This document shows positions 1 through 7,748 of a stretch of 8,264 nucleotides of DNA, piece by piece. Positions within the stretch are counted from its first letter, which is position 1; each line of letters starts with the position of its first letter. This DNA is from Deltaproteobacteria bacterium (lineage in GTDB: Bacteria > Desulfobacterota > DAOWOC01). Under the pieces are notes generated by a model. It ran no database searches and was not told where the DNA came from. It was given only the letters and a program-made list of their open reading frames with translations. A program made the position numbers and the translations under genes. Location: the NCBI GenBank assembly GCA_030642225.1, contig DAOWOC010000030.1, positions 1-8,264 of the forward strand, in the 5' to 3' direction.

Positions 1-1356
1 AGATTGATTCCTGTCAACTGCTCCGGATAATTTATATAAGTCATTTTTTATGATATCTGAGCGCTGGCTCCCATGTTTTATCTCTTCTGATAATCTTTTA
101 AAATTATTATTTAATTTTTCCAGTTCACGGTTGAGTTGAAGTATCTCGTTCTTATGATTTGCTGATTTTGAAAGCGAATCAACTATGTCAGCTTTTTTTT
201 CATCAATCTCATCCTGAAGGGATGTAAATTCTATTTTTAAGGATTCTGCTTTATCTGAGGTTATTTTAATTTGTTTTTCCAAATTTTTAATATTCAAAAC
301 GCGATTATCGATCCTGTCACTTACTAATAAAAAACGAACTTTTGATTTTTCGATCTTATCTTTTTCCCTTATTAATTTTTCTTCAATCTCAGGTCTGTTT
401 TTCTTGAGCCTGTATATCTCCTGATTACTATGCTCAACATTGGTCTTCATTGTTTCGAGTTCTGTCTGACACTTAAACAAATTTTCCTGGGCGGTCTGAA
501 ACATCCCCTGATTTTCAAGCATCTCCATCTCAATTTTTTGTTTTATAAGTTCATATTGCCTCAATAAACTGTTATTTTTTTCAATATCCTCATTAAGATT
601 AGACAATGCATCTTTAAATGTTTTTTCCTCAACCTTGAGATTATGGAGACTATAAACAGCTATTTTTTGATCAAGCTCAATTGATTCATTTAAAAGTTTA
701 CTATGTTTTTTTGCCTTATTGGCCTGCCGTGCCAATCCCTTAAATATCCGCTCCACTTCAAAAATAAGATCATTTAGTCGTGATAAATTTTCATTGGCCT
801 TTGCAAGCTGAGATAATGACTCTTTCTTTTTAAATTTAAATTTAGCTATACCCGCAGCCTCTTCTATGAATATCCTGCGTTCTTCGGGCTTGGCCTCTAC
901 CATCTGCATAATCTTGCCCTGTTCAATAATATTGTGGGCACGATGGCTCCCACCGCTATCCATAAAAAGGATGGTTATATCCTTCATACGGCAGGGCCGT
1001 TTGTTTATCAGATACTGGCTTTCACCTGAACGAAAAAGCCTTCTTGTAATCCTGATTTCCGGAATATCTTTAAATAATACGGAAGAACAGCTATTTTCAT
1101 TGTTTAAAAGGAGATTAACCTCAGCCATGCCTTGCGATTTATATTTTTCACCACCATTAAATATTATATCATCCATTGATTGACCGCGAAGCATACGGGG
1201 ATTCTGTTCTCCCATTACCCAACGGATAGCATCAATAATATTACTTTTGCCACACCCGTTAGGACCTACAACAGAGGAAATTCCAAGTGGGAAGTTAATT
1301 ACTGTTTTTTGTTGAAAGGTTTTAAAACCGGATAATTCTAATTTTTTTATATACAC
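1..1356 (-). CDS. smc: Chromosome segregation protein Smc, N-terminal part (runs off left edge)
   Basis: The visible 452 residues are the N-terminal half of an Smc ATPase, which forms a ring-like dimer with ScpA/ScpB and organises and segregates the chromosome. The start is a GTG at 1356-1354. It gives MYIKKLELSGFK, the usual Smc N-terminus, is preceded by AGGA eight bases upstream, and no better start lies before the in-frame TGA further upstream. Visible motifs are the Walker A loop GPNGCGKS (residues 31-38), IRWVMGEQNPRMLRG just after it, the Q-loop region NIIEQGKI (142-149) and KPEERRIFIEEAAGI (about 156-170), which leads into the head-proximal coiled coil. From about residue 175 to the edge the protein is long charged heptad-like helix rich in K, E, L and N. 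The hinge, second coiled coil, signature motif and Walker B lie outside the window. I read the frame codon by codon from residue 1 to about 240, and in outline beyond, without meeting a stop. The gene is divergent from the LysM operon. Confidence 0.96.
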   Translation of the reverse strand, partial: MYIKKLELSGFKTFQQKTVINFPLGISSVVGPNGCGKSNIIDAIRWVMGEQNPRMLRGQSMDDIIFNGGEKYKSQGMAEVNLLLNNENSCSSVLFKDIPEIRITRRLFRSGESQYLINKRPCRMKDITILFMDSGGSHRAHNIIEQGKIMQMVEAKPEERRIFIEEAAGIAKFKFKKKESLSQLAKANENLSRLNDLIFEVERIFKGLARQANKAKKHSKLLNESIELDQKIAVYSLHNLKVEEKTFKDALSNLNEDIEKNNSLLRQYELIKQKIEMEMLENQGMFQTAQENLFKCQTELETMKTNVEHSNQEIYRLKKNRPEIEEKLIREKDKIEKSKVRFLLVSDRIDNRVLNIKNLEKQIKITSDKAESLKIEFTSLQDEIDEKKADIVDSLSKSANHKNEILQLNRELEKLNNNFKRLSEEIKHGSQRSDIIKNDLYKLSGAVDRNQS

Positions 1357-1414
1357 AAAATCAATCCTGAATGCGTAATTTGCTTTAAATCAACATAAAG
1401 ATACAGCACTTATA

Positions 1415-1443
1415 TTGATTTAACTTTCATTATAAGTTATTCT
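1415..1443 (+). promoter_or_regulatory. Candidate sigma70-type promoter for the LysM-YfaZ operon
   Basis: TTGATT (1415-1420) and TATTCT (1438-1443) are separated by 17 bp, which fits a -35/-10 pair reading toward the LysM gene. It would leave a leader of about 120 nt. The region is very AT-rich, so chance matches are likely and the call is tentative. Confidence 0.25.
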
Positions 1444-1458
1444 AAAAGATTATAAGTT
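1429..1458. repeat. 10-bp direct repeat in the divergent smc/LysM promoter region
   Basis: ATTATAAGTT occurs at 1429-1438 and again at 1449-1458, exactly 20 bp (about two helical turns) apart. Read on the minus strand, each copy holds ACTTATAAT, which contains a perfect -10 hexamer TATAAT facing smc. They may therefore be two smc promoters, or paired sites for a dimeric regulator on one face of the helix. The repeat is seen directly; the role is inference. Confidence 0.45.
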
Positions 1459-1571
1459 TTTTAACAAATTGAGTATAAAAATGTAAAGAAAAGACTTGGA
1501 AAAAACATAATAATTTTTTGTTACTTAACTTCAAATTATTACTTAAATTTAAAAGGTGCCTGGAGTATATT

Positions 1572-3485
1572 ATGAGTTATGATCTCCCACATTCAAACCA
1601 ATTTTTTTTTGTTAGTCTGATATTTACATGCCTGATACTCCTGATATCATTAGACACATCCTGTATCCATGCAAGAGAAGACTATACGCAACTTGTGTTT
1701 GAAAAAAAAATGGTTAAAAAAGATATAAAGGGCAAAGATATTCTATTTGAAGAACACACGGTACAGCCTGGAGAGTATATCTGGAAAATTTTAAGAGAAA
1801 AAGGTTTTAGCTCTACAGATAAATTATTACAACAGGAAGGAATTGTTCGGGATGGTAATAAATGGCTAAAAAACAAGGATTTGATCTACCCGGGACAAAA
1901 AATATTTATCCCTGTTGTACAAAATAAATTTAGCAAAGCAGTCAATGAAGTATCAAGACCCCTCAAAGGGGAGGAGCTGCTCATAAATCATACTATAAAG
2001 AGTGGGGATACGCTTTATGATTTACTTAAAAGCCGCGGCATGACTAAAAAAATGATATTCAATAAATATATTGCACTTTTCATGAAACTGAATCCTGAAA
2101 TCAAAGACCCCGATATGTTAATTGCCGGTAAAAAAATAATAATACCGTGTCTCGGCGCTGACAATGACCCAATAATTCTCGCAAGAATAAATCAATCCCT
2201 TGCCGGTAATTCAGACAAAATCACGCCTCTTGAAAAAGAAAACAGTATAAAAAGTATTCTGGAGCAGGAAAATTTTTTAAAAAATAATGATACTATCAAA
2301 GAAGAAATTGTATTGGATGAAAATAAATCTGAAGATATAATAACAGAAAAGGATAATAAGGAAGATATAATAACGGATTTAGATGAAACAAATGAATCGG
2401 AAATTAAAGACAATGATTCAGGAATTATTATTGAGTCAGTCTTAAAAATTTTAAAAAGCGCTGGTTTCCGCACAAAAACAACCGGCACAACAACCCTTCC
2501 TTTGGATGAAACTGTTATTGAGATAAATGCCTCAAAATCCCCGCTTATTTCAATGCCTAATGGTGTGAAGATTATATTGGATAAAAATCATCAATTAACC
2601 CCTGATATTCGCAGACAAATAAATGAAAAATGGTCAACATATAAGGTTATAGATGTTAATTCCAATAATAATATAAAATTGACGCTTGATAAAATTTTTA
2701 ATACTGCCTCCATGCAGGCAGGTGTTCCAAACGAGCCCTTAATAAAAAAAGGAAGTTTAACCCTTGACATAAAAGCGGACTATATTATTTCAAGAGACGC
2801 TTCTTATGGTTATAATGGAAAGGTAGCAATCCTCTTTTTTATAACTGATCCACAAGAGAGAACAAGCCCATCCATACTGAGATTACTTAAAACAAAAGAT
2901 ATATTGGCATTGGATGTTATGGATCAGGGTATTTTAATACCCGTAAAAATCTTTGATCACAATTCAGTTTCAGATATAAAGGTTTTACATAATATCAAGC
3001 CTGCTGTTTCATCAGGACTGCCACTTGTTGCAGCAATATTAAGAGCCTGTGATATTGCATTTGCAAGACATGTTTCCATACCTGTTTTAATGAAAGGCGA
3101 CAGTAAACCTCTTTATCTTGTTGCTGACATACTTTTGAAAACAAAGGGGCAGGAATATATAATTAATTTTGGCACCCTGCCCCATGAGCTTATTGGAATT
3201 TTATCTAAGTATGGATTTAAAATACTTAGTATAACAAATGATATGGCACCATGGGATATGATTGAACAGACTGCTATATTATTAGATTACAGCATTAATA
3301 TAAATCCAAGGATAAAAATCCTTGGCAAAACAAATGGTAATGAGATATATATAGATATTACAGGTATTCTTATTACAAACAATGATAAACAAATTCTTGC
3401 TACACCACTCAACTTAGATACTGATCTTGAAAATATTATTACAGAACCCGGCATTATTCAACTTGTCAAATTCAACTGGAATTAA
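1572..3485 (+). CDS. Exported protein with two LysM domains and an uncharacterised C-terminal half
   Basis: This 637-residue protein is probably periplasmic and attached to peptidoglycan through LysM domains. Residues 1-34 form a signal peptide: a hydrophobic core FFFVSLIFTCLILLISL, then a type I cleavage site after IHA. A Cys at 31 is a poor lipobox because Asp lies at its -3. LysM-like domain 1 spans about 60-114 (EHTVQPGEYIWKIL...YPGQKIFIP) and domain 2 about 138-192 (NHTIKSGDTLYDLL...AGKKIIIP). A low-complexity acidic linker (about 215-285) follows. The C-terminal region (about 285-637), which looks globular, includes SMPNGVKIILDKNHQL and a final LATPLNLDTDL segment; I cannot assign it to a named family. 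I chose ATG 1572 because GGAG lies six bases upstream and it gives a normal signal peptide; a TTG at 1518 would add 18 basic/hydrophobic residues without an obvious ribosome site. It leads an operon with two YfaZ-type genes, the first beginning 33 nt downstream. Confidence 0.85.
   Translation: MSYDLPHSNQFFFVSLIFTCLILLISLDTSCIHAREDYTQLVFEKKMVKKDIKGKDILFEEHTVQPGEYIWKILREKGFSSTDKLLQQEGIVRDGNKWLKNKDLIYPGQKIFIPVVQNKFSKAVNEVSRPLKGEELLINHTIKSGDTLYDLLKSRGMTKKMIFNKYIALFMKLNPEIKDPDMLIAGKKIIIPCLGADNDPIILARINQSLAGNSDKITPLEKENSIKSILEQENFLKNNDTIKEEIVLDENKSEDIITEKDNKEDIITDLDETNESEIKDNDSGIIIESVLKILKSAGFRTKTTGTTTLPLDETVIEINASKSPLISMPNGVKIILDKNHQLTPDIRRQINEKWSTYKVIDVNSNNNIKLTLDKIFNTASMQAGVPNEPLIKKGSLTLDIKADYIISRDASYGYNGKVAILFFITDPQERTSPSILRLLKTKDILALDVMDQGILIPVKIFDHNSVSDIKVLHNIKPAVSSGLPLVAAILRACDIAFARHVSIPVLMKGDSKPLYLVADILLKTKGQEYIINFGTLPHELIGILSKYGFKILSITNDMAPWDMIEQTAILLDYSININPRIKILGKTNGNEIYIDITGILITNNDKQILATPLNLDTDLENIITEPGIIQLVKFNWN
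2331..2390 (+). repeat. Tandem 10-codon repeat inside the LysM protein linker
   Basis: Two adjacent 30-base units begin with the identical 14-mer GAAGATATAATAAC (2331-2344 and 2361-2374). They encode EDIITEKDNK followed by EDIITDLDET. The second halves have diverged. This looks like an in-frame duplication lengthening the acidic linker between the LysM domains and the C-terminal domain, so it should vary in copy number between strains. Confidence 0.8.
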
Positions 3486-3518
3486 TCTCATAATATATAA
3501 CTTAAAGGAATTCTTCTG

Positions 3519-4082
3519 ATGTTACGGCTGATACTTTTTCTGATTTTATGTATCTTTTTTAATATAAATGCTTATGCTGAGACATCATCAATTGATGTAT
3601 CTGTAAATGATGAAAGCGCTCAAATCACTACAAACGTGGCTGTTATTGAGGATGTTTACGGTTATATTGCTGTGAATGGCCGTTTTTTATATACTAATGA
3701 TAATCAGCTCGGTTCAGTAGGTGGTGACATCTTTGGTAATATTGATTTTATTGAAGGATTATTGATTTGTGTAGGGGGTAAATTTTATACTGCCAGGGCA
3801 GGCACTGATAATTTATATGCCATTGGTGTTGGCGGTGGAGCGATGTACAGACCCCCGATTTTTGATATACTGGTATTATCCATGAATTTTTATTATGCGC
3901 CAAAGGTTGTCAGTTTTAATGAAACTGAAAAAATGTTCGAAACCTCATTTAAAGCTGGTTTTTATTTTATACCACCGGTAATGCTCCATATTGGATATTA
4001 TAATATAAGGGCTGATATAGATTTAAGAGGCAAGGAAACCATAAGCGAAGGGGTGCGTGTTGGGCTTGAGTTCAAATTTTGA
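3519..4082 (+). CDS. YfaZ-family outer membrane beta-barrel protein (first copy)
   Basis: This 187-residue protein has a signal peptide (residues 1-20, cleavage after AYA). The rest alternates hydrophobic and polar residues in amphipathic strands and ends in EFKF, the C-terminal Phe expected of barrels inserted by the BAM machinery. The segment YYAPKVVSFNETEKMFETSF (about 125-144) followed by GYYNIRADID near the C-terminus matches my recollection of the YfaZ family, outer-membrane proteins of unknown function. The start ATG has AAAGGAA eight bases upstream. It sits 33 nt after the LysM gene and 36 nt before a diverged paralogue, so the three are probably one transcript. The substrate, if it is a channel, cannot be read from the sequence. 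Confidence 0.8.
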   Translation: MLRLILFLILCIFFNINAYAETSSIDVSVNDESAQITTNVAVIEDVYGYIAVNGRFLYTNDNQLGSVGGDIFGNIDFIEGLLICVGGKFYTARAGTDNLYAIGVGGGAMYRPPIFDILVLSMNFYYAPKVVSFNETEKMFETSFKAGFYFIPPVMLHIGYYNIRADIDLRGKETISEGVRVGLEFKF

Positions 4083-4093
4083 GCATAACACTG

Positions 4094-4115
4094 TCCTCTT
4101 TTACAAAAAGGAGGA
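4094..4115 (+). promoter_or_regulatory. Hairpin covering the Shine-Dalgarno of the second YfaZ gene
   Basis: TCCTCTTTT (4094-4102) can pair with AAAA-G-GAGGA (4106-4115) with one bulged G and a three-base loop. The 3' arm is the strong ribosome site GGAGGA lying just before ATG 4119. In the intergenic mRNA this would tie up the ribosome site unless ribosomes finishing the upstream gene, which ends at 4082, or a temperature change open it. The pairing is seen in the sequence; control of translation is inference. Confidence 0.35.
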
Positions 4116-4118
4116 GTC

Positions 4119-4724
4119 ATGTTTTTTCGTATTATTTGTATATTGTTTATAATATTTTCTTTAAGCATTGAAGTATTTGCAGATTCCGCAGGACTATTAA
4201 TTAATCAGGAAAGTTCTAGTAATTATACTGTCCAGGTTTATGGCAATACAGTTGTTCATGAAGGTGACTTTGGAAATATAGAGTTAAACGGCCGATTTAT
4301 TCATACAAGGCATAATAACTCAGGTTCTTGCGGACTAGATGTATTTCATAATAAAATCAATTTTAATGATTTAAGGGTTGGAGTGGGCGCCAGGCTTTTC
4401 CTTGGCAAAAACGATGGGGTTGATAGCTATGTATCAGCCTTAACCCCGGGTATTTTAATGGAATACACACCTTCTGCATTAGACTGGCTTGTCTTAAAGG
4501 GATTATTTTACCATACCCTTGTTGGGGACAGATTGTTTGAGGTTAATTTGAGTATTGGTTTTAACATCACAGATCAAATACTTATTTATACCGGCTATCA
4601 GAACATCAGAACAGAAAAATTATGGTTCGATAAAAAACTATGGGGTTCAGATGGTAACAAATACTGGAAAGGCAGAAGAAGTATTGTTGAGGGGCCTATA
4701 TTAGGTATTGAGTATAAATTTTGA
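4119..4724 (+). CDS. YfaZ-like outer membrane beta-barrel protein (second, diverged copy)
   Basis: This 201-residue paralogue of the preceding gene has a signal peptide of about 21 residues (cleavage after EVFA) and ends in EYKF. Shared landmarks are NIELNGRFIHT against YIAVNGRFLYT, GVGARLF against VGGKFYT, IYTGYQNIRTE against HIGYYNIRADI, and IVEGPILGIEYKF against ISEGVRVGLEFKF. It differs in two ways. The YYAP..VSF motif is replaced by FYHTLVGDRLFEV, and an extra Trp/Lys-rich stretch at about 168-188 sits before the last strand, probably a longer extracellular loop. The GGAGGA ribosome site is excellent but can be folded into a hairpin. It is the last gene of the LysM operon and is followed by a hairpin terminator. 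Confidence 0.75.
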   Translation: MFFRIICILFIIFSLSIEVFADSAGLLINQESSSNYTVQVYGNTVVHEGDFGNIELNGRFIHTRHNNSGSCGLDVFHNKINFNDLRVGVGARLFLGKNDGVDSYVSALTPGILMEYTPSALDWLVLKGLFYHTLVGDRLFEVNLSIGFNITDQILIYTGYQNIRTEKLWFDKKLWGSDGNKYWKGRRSIVEGPILGIEYKF

Positions 4725-4735
4725 TAATAAAAAAA

Positions 4736-4777
4736 ATATAAAAGCCGTAAGCAATTATATGTTTACGGCTTTTATAT
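4736..4777. terminator. Shared terminator hairpin between the convergent LysM-YfaZ operon and gap
   Basis: A 15-bp perfect stem (4736-4750 with 4763-4777, core AAAGCCGTAA/TTACGGCTTT) can extend by three more pairs including one G-U, leaving a six-base loop. On the minus strand the stem is followed by a run of T (complement of 4727-4735), giving a good intrinsic terminator for gap. On the plus strand the tail GGCTTTTATATAG is weaker but adequate. It starts 12 nt after the second YfaZ gene. Confidence 0.85.
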
Positions 4778-4856
4778 AGTTAGGGTCTATTACGAAATGT
4801 TGATATTATAATTTAAAAAACTCAATACATGATTATCCTGTCCATAATTTCTTTTA

Positions 4857-5969
<1,113 letters not shown>

Positions 5970-6025
5970 TTAATATATCTTAAATTATCTGTACAGACTT
6001 TTTTAATTAAAAGATTCAAATCAGG

Positions 6026-6054
6026 ATAATATAAAAGAAGATTTATTGTTACAA
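6026..6054 (-). promoter_or_regulatory. Candidate promoter for gap
   Basis: TTGTAA (6054-6049) and TATTAT (6031-6026) are 17 bp apart on the minus strand. The -35 box overlaps the last codon and stop of the amidohydrolase gene. The predicted leader is about 150 nt and includes the hairpin at 5891-5917. A perfect 10-bp palindrome TCTGTACAGA at 5988-5997 lies in the leader downstream and could be an operator. The region is AT-rich, so this is a weak call. Confidence 0.25.
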
Positions 6055-6894
6055 AAGAAGATTTCTGGCATTTGCTCCAAGTATTGCATTAATTTCTTCA
6101 TGAGTTAGGCCTGATTTCATAAATTCATTTTTATAACGTGATGGAGGCAGGAGTGGATAATCAGACCCGAATAATATTTTATCTATCCCCACAGCATCTT
6201 TCATGGCCTTTAACACGGCAGGATGGTACAGATACGGGATTGCCGCTGTGTCAAACCAGCAATTTGCCATTATTTTACTTAACTCCTTTTTAAGAAAACC
6301 GTAAAAAGGAATCCCTCCGCCAAGATGAGCAAGTATCCAGTTTGTATTATTATATCTTTTCAATAATTCATAAAGTTGTACAAGCGTCATCGGGCTTTTG
6401 CCTGGATATTTATGGCCTATAGGCTCATTTGTGTGCAATAAAACTGGCAGATTAGCCTCATGGCAAATATTTACAACAGGCTCTAACGCATCCTGTGCAT
6501 CATGGTCCAATCCATTTGAATAAAAAGCAAGTTCGCCAACACCTCTTGCTCCAAGGTTGATACATCTTTTGATTTCAAAAATTGCTTTTGGATGATCAAC
6601 ATTTAAACAGCAAAAAGGGATTAAACGGTTTGGATAACGTTTGGCAGCATCTAAGACATAATCATTGTTCAGCCTGTAATACTCTTTATTATTCCATGGG
6701 AAACCAAAGATAACAGACATATCAACATTGTCCTTGTCCATCCTGGCAATAAGATCAGACACCCCTGCAAGCCTTGCATTTTTATCCTTGTAAATAACGG
6801 CAAACTCAGGTTCGCCATCCAAAAAAGATTCCCTGTTTTCTCTTATTTCAGGTGGACATACATGGACATGAAAATCTATAATTATATTTTTCAT
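6049..6894 (-). CDS. Metal-dependent TIM-barrel hydrolase, amidohydrolase-2 family
   Basis: This 281-residue cytoplasmic protein has the metal-binding plan of the amidohydrolase-related TIM-barrel family. Asp7-Phe-His9-Val-His11 lies at the first strand, His154 in LLHTNEP, His190 in ILAHLGGG, and Asp245 in LFGSDYPL as the catalytic acid position. The family includes hydrolases and decarboxylases such as ACMSD-like enzymes; the substrate here cannot be told from sequence. Several extra Cys and His residues (for example C95, C96 in FCCLN) are not obviously catalytic. The ATG at 6894 is 19 nt downstream of the 134-residue gene and has only a weak ribosome site (GGAT), so translation may depend on the upstream gene. 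The two are probably co-transcribed. Confidence 0.88.
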   Translation of the reverse strand: MKNIIIDFHVHVCPPEIRENRESFLDGEPEFAVIYKDKNARLAGVSDLIARMDKDNVDMSVIFGFPWNNKEYYRLNNDYVLDAAKRYPNRLIPFCCLNVDHPKAIFEIKRCINLGARGVGELAFYSNGLDHDAQDALEPVVNICHEANLPVLLHTNEPIGHKYPGKSPMTLVQLYELLKRYNNTNWILAHLGGGIPFYGFLKKELSKIMANCWFDTAAIPYLYHPAVLKAMKDAVGIDKILFGSDYPLLPPSRYKNEFMKSGLTHEEINAILGANARNLLL

Positions 6895-6913
6895 AAAAAT
6901 CCATAAAATAGAA

Positions 6914-7318
6914 TTAAATAAATTTAGCCTCTTTGACAGCTTCTGAAATAATAAAAATTCTCATATTATTACATTGATTATCCACCGGAAAAACAAAAAA
7001 ACCTTTTCTTTTCGGGTCAAAGCCAACCGTTGAACCAACAATAACCTCACCATCATTAAATCTGACTTCAATTTTTCTCCCCTGCGGCCTTTCACCTTCT
7101 ATGAATTCGTTACGTTCTTCATAAGAAGAATTACCATCAAAGTCCTTAACAAAAAAAATTGCTTTTAAATCCTGGATATTGATTTCAATCGGCTTTGCGG
7201 CAGCATCCTGATCATTGGATTTAATATGAAATATAGGTCGATTCTGATTAAAATTGGATGTAACACCTTTAATAATCTTTCCATCCTGATACCTGACAAC
7301 AATTTTTAATGGTTCCAT
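6914..7318 (-). CDS. Conserved-looking small protein with two tandem beta-rich repeats, function unknown
   Basis: This 134-residue protein is probably cytoplasmic, with no signal peptide or membrane segment. The start ATG 7318 has TAAGGAG six bases upstream, a near-ideal site. It consists of two related halves: residues 5-58, beginning KIVVRYQDGKIIKGVTSNF, and residues 82-134, beginning KIEVRFNDGEVIVGSTVGF. Each half closes with a strand-helix-strand-like stretch (IEINIQDLKAIFFVKD and MRIFIISEAVKEAKFI). The pattern K-I-x-V-R-[YF]-x-D-G-x-x-I-x-G-x-T is repeated nearly exactly. A charged linker (about 59-81, DGNSSYEERNEF...) joins them. I recall proteins of this look in Deltaproteobacteria under a domain-of-unknown-function label, but cannot name the family with certainty. 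The tandem small-barrel plan is the main clue. It lies 19 nt upstream of the amidohydrolase gene. Confidence 0.8.
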   Translation of the reverse strand: MEPLKIVVRYQDGKIIKGVTSNFNQNRPIFHIKSNDQDAAAKPIEINIQDLKAIFFVKDFDGNSSYEERNEFIEGERPQGRKIEVRFNDGEVIVGSTVGFDPKRKGFFVFPVDNQCNNMRIFIISEAVKEAKFI

Positions 7319-7563
7319 CTATTTCTCCTTATTCATCCAATTATTGTACAGCCAACTTTATAAAAAAATCGATAGTGATATATGAAAACGTTTATTAAGA
7401 AATTTGATTTGACGAACATTTAAACATCGTTTTCCTGATAATATTACAGATACAACTATCTGACTACCTAATTCCGGCAAATCACTTTGTGTAGATGATA
7501 CTTTTTTATAAGATATTTTAAAATATTGGTGTGTCTGAAATTACAAAATTTATAACAATAGCA
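7319..7563. other. AT-rich intergenic region upstream of the two-repeat protein
   Basis: This stretch holds no credible gene. It contains the ribosome site of the downstream gene (TAAGGAG near 7324-7330), a small hairpin CAGATA-caac-TATCTG (7447-7462) and an AT-only palindrome ATATTTTAAAATAT (7513-7526). A promoter for the minus-strand block should lie here, but the AT-rich sequence offers many weak candidates and I could not choose one. A 10-codon ATG ORF near 7426 has no support. Confidence 0.5.
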
Positions 7564-7629
7564 TTATTTTCCTTTTACAATGCCATCTTTCATACATTTT
7601 TCAAAACTGCATTTTGGACAAATAGCCAT
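7564..7629 (-). CDS. 21-residue Cys-motif microprotein
   Basis: A 22-codon ORF, ATG 7629 to TAA 7564, encodes MAICPKCSFEKC followed by MKDGIVKGK. It has a very strong Shine-Dalgarno, AGGAGGT, three bases before ATG, better than those of most of the long genes here. The product is small and basic with three cysteines in a CxxC-x4-C pattern, reminiscent of one half of a zinc ribbon or an iron-sulfur binding loop. With only three Cys and no His it would need a partner or a fourth ligand to bind metal. It starts about 30 nt after the last recognisable residue of the epimerase remnant and reads in a different frame, so it may be the surviving downstream gene of an old epimerase operon. No function is known to me. 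The ORF and ribosome site are seen; expression is inferred. Confidence 0.5.
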   Translation of the reverse strand: MAICPKCSFEKCMKDGIVKGK

Positions 7630-7660
7630 AAGACCTCCTGTGATAAATTGAGACCTCATA

Positions 7661-7723
7661 TCTGAAATAATCTATTGTCTTTACAAGCCCCTGTTCAAGC
7701 TTTATGCCGGGCTGCCAGCCCAA
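7661..7723 (-). pseudogene. C-terminal remnant of a sugar-nucleotide epimerase/dehydratase (SDR family)
   Basis: The minus strand from 7723 reads LGWQPGIKLEQGLVKTIDYF then R. This matches the conserved C-terminal end of extended short-chain dehydrogenases such as UDP-glucuronate decarboxylases and dTDP-glucose 4,6-dehydratase-like epimerases (pattern LGW-x-P-x-x-x-L-E-x-G-L-x-K-T-I-x-Y-F). A TAA (7726-7724) lies immediately upstream in the same frame. Just before it the frame reads KPDKDFCFLE, which may be a degenerate form of the usual R-x-P-D segment. No Rossmann fold or YxxxK active site exists upstream, where another gene sits instead. Downstream the frame runs on without recognisable homology to TGA 7603-7601. 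This is a deletion scar, not a working gene. The match is from memory of the family. Confidence 0.6.
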
Positions 7724-7748
7724 TTATTCCAGGAAACAAAAATCTTTA

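Noticed and set aside
866..1183. 105-codon plus-strand ORF
   Set aside because: It lies opposite the Smc head domain, whose minus-strand frame contains intact Walker A and Q-loop motifs. The plus-strand product has no recognisable features.
1518..1571. TTG start giving an 18-residue longer LysM protein
   Set aside because: No ribosome site precedes it and it would bury the signal peptide behind a basic extension; ATG 1572 has GGAG at good spacing.
2192..2488. 98-codon minus-strand ORF opposite the LysM linker
   Set aside because: It is the antisense of the acidic linker (Ser/Ile-rich low complexity) with no ribosome site or motif.
4781..4807. Sequence TAGGGTCTATTACGAAATGT resembling an insertion-sequence end
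   Set aside because: No matching inverted partner, target duplication or transposase remnant was found in the window.
7447..7526. Small hairpin (7447-7462) and AT palindrome (7513-7526)
   Set aside because: Stems are short or AT-only and are expected by chance in such sequence; no link to a promoter or gene end could be made.
7709..7721. GGGCT-gcc-AGCCC hairpin
   Set aside because: It falls inside the conserved LGWQP codons of the epimerase remnant and lacks a T-run on either strand, so coding origin explains it better than a terminator.
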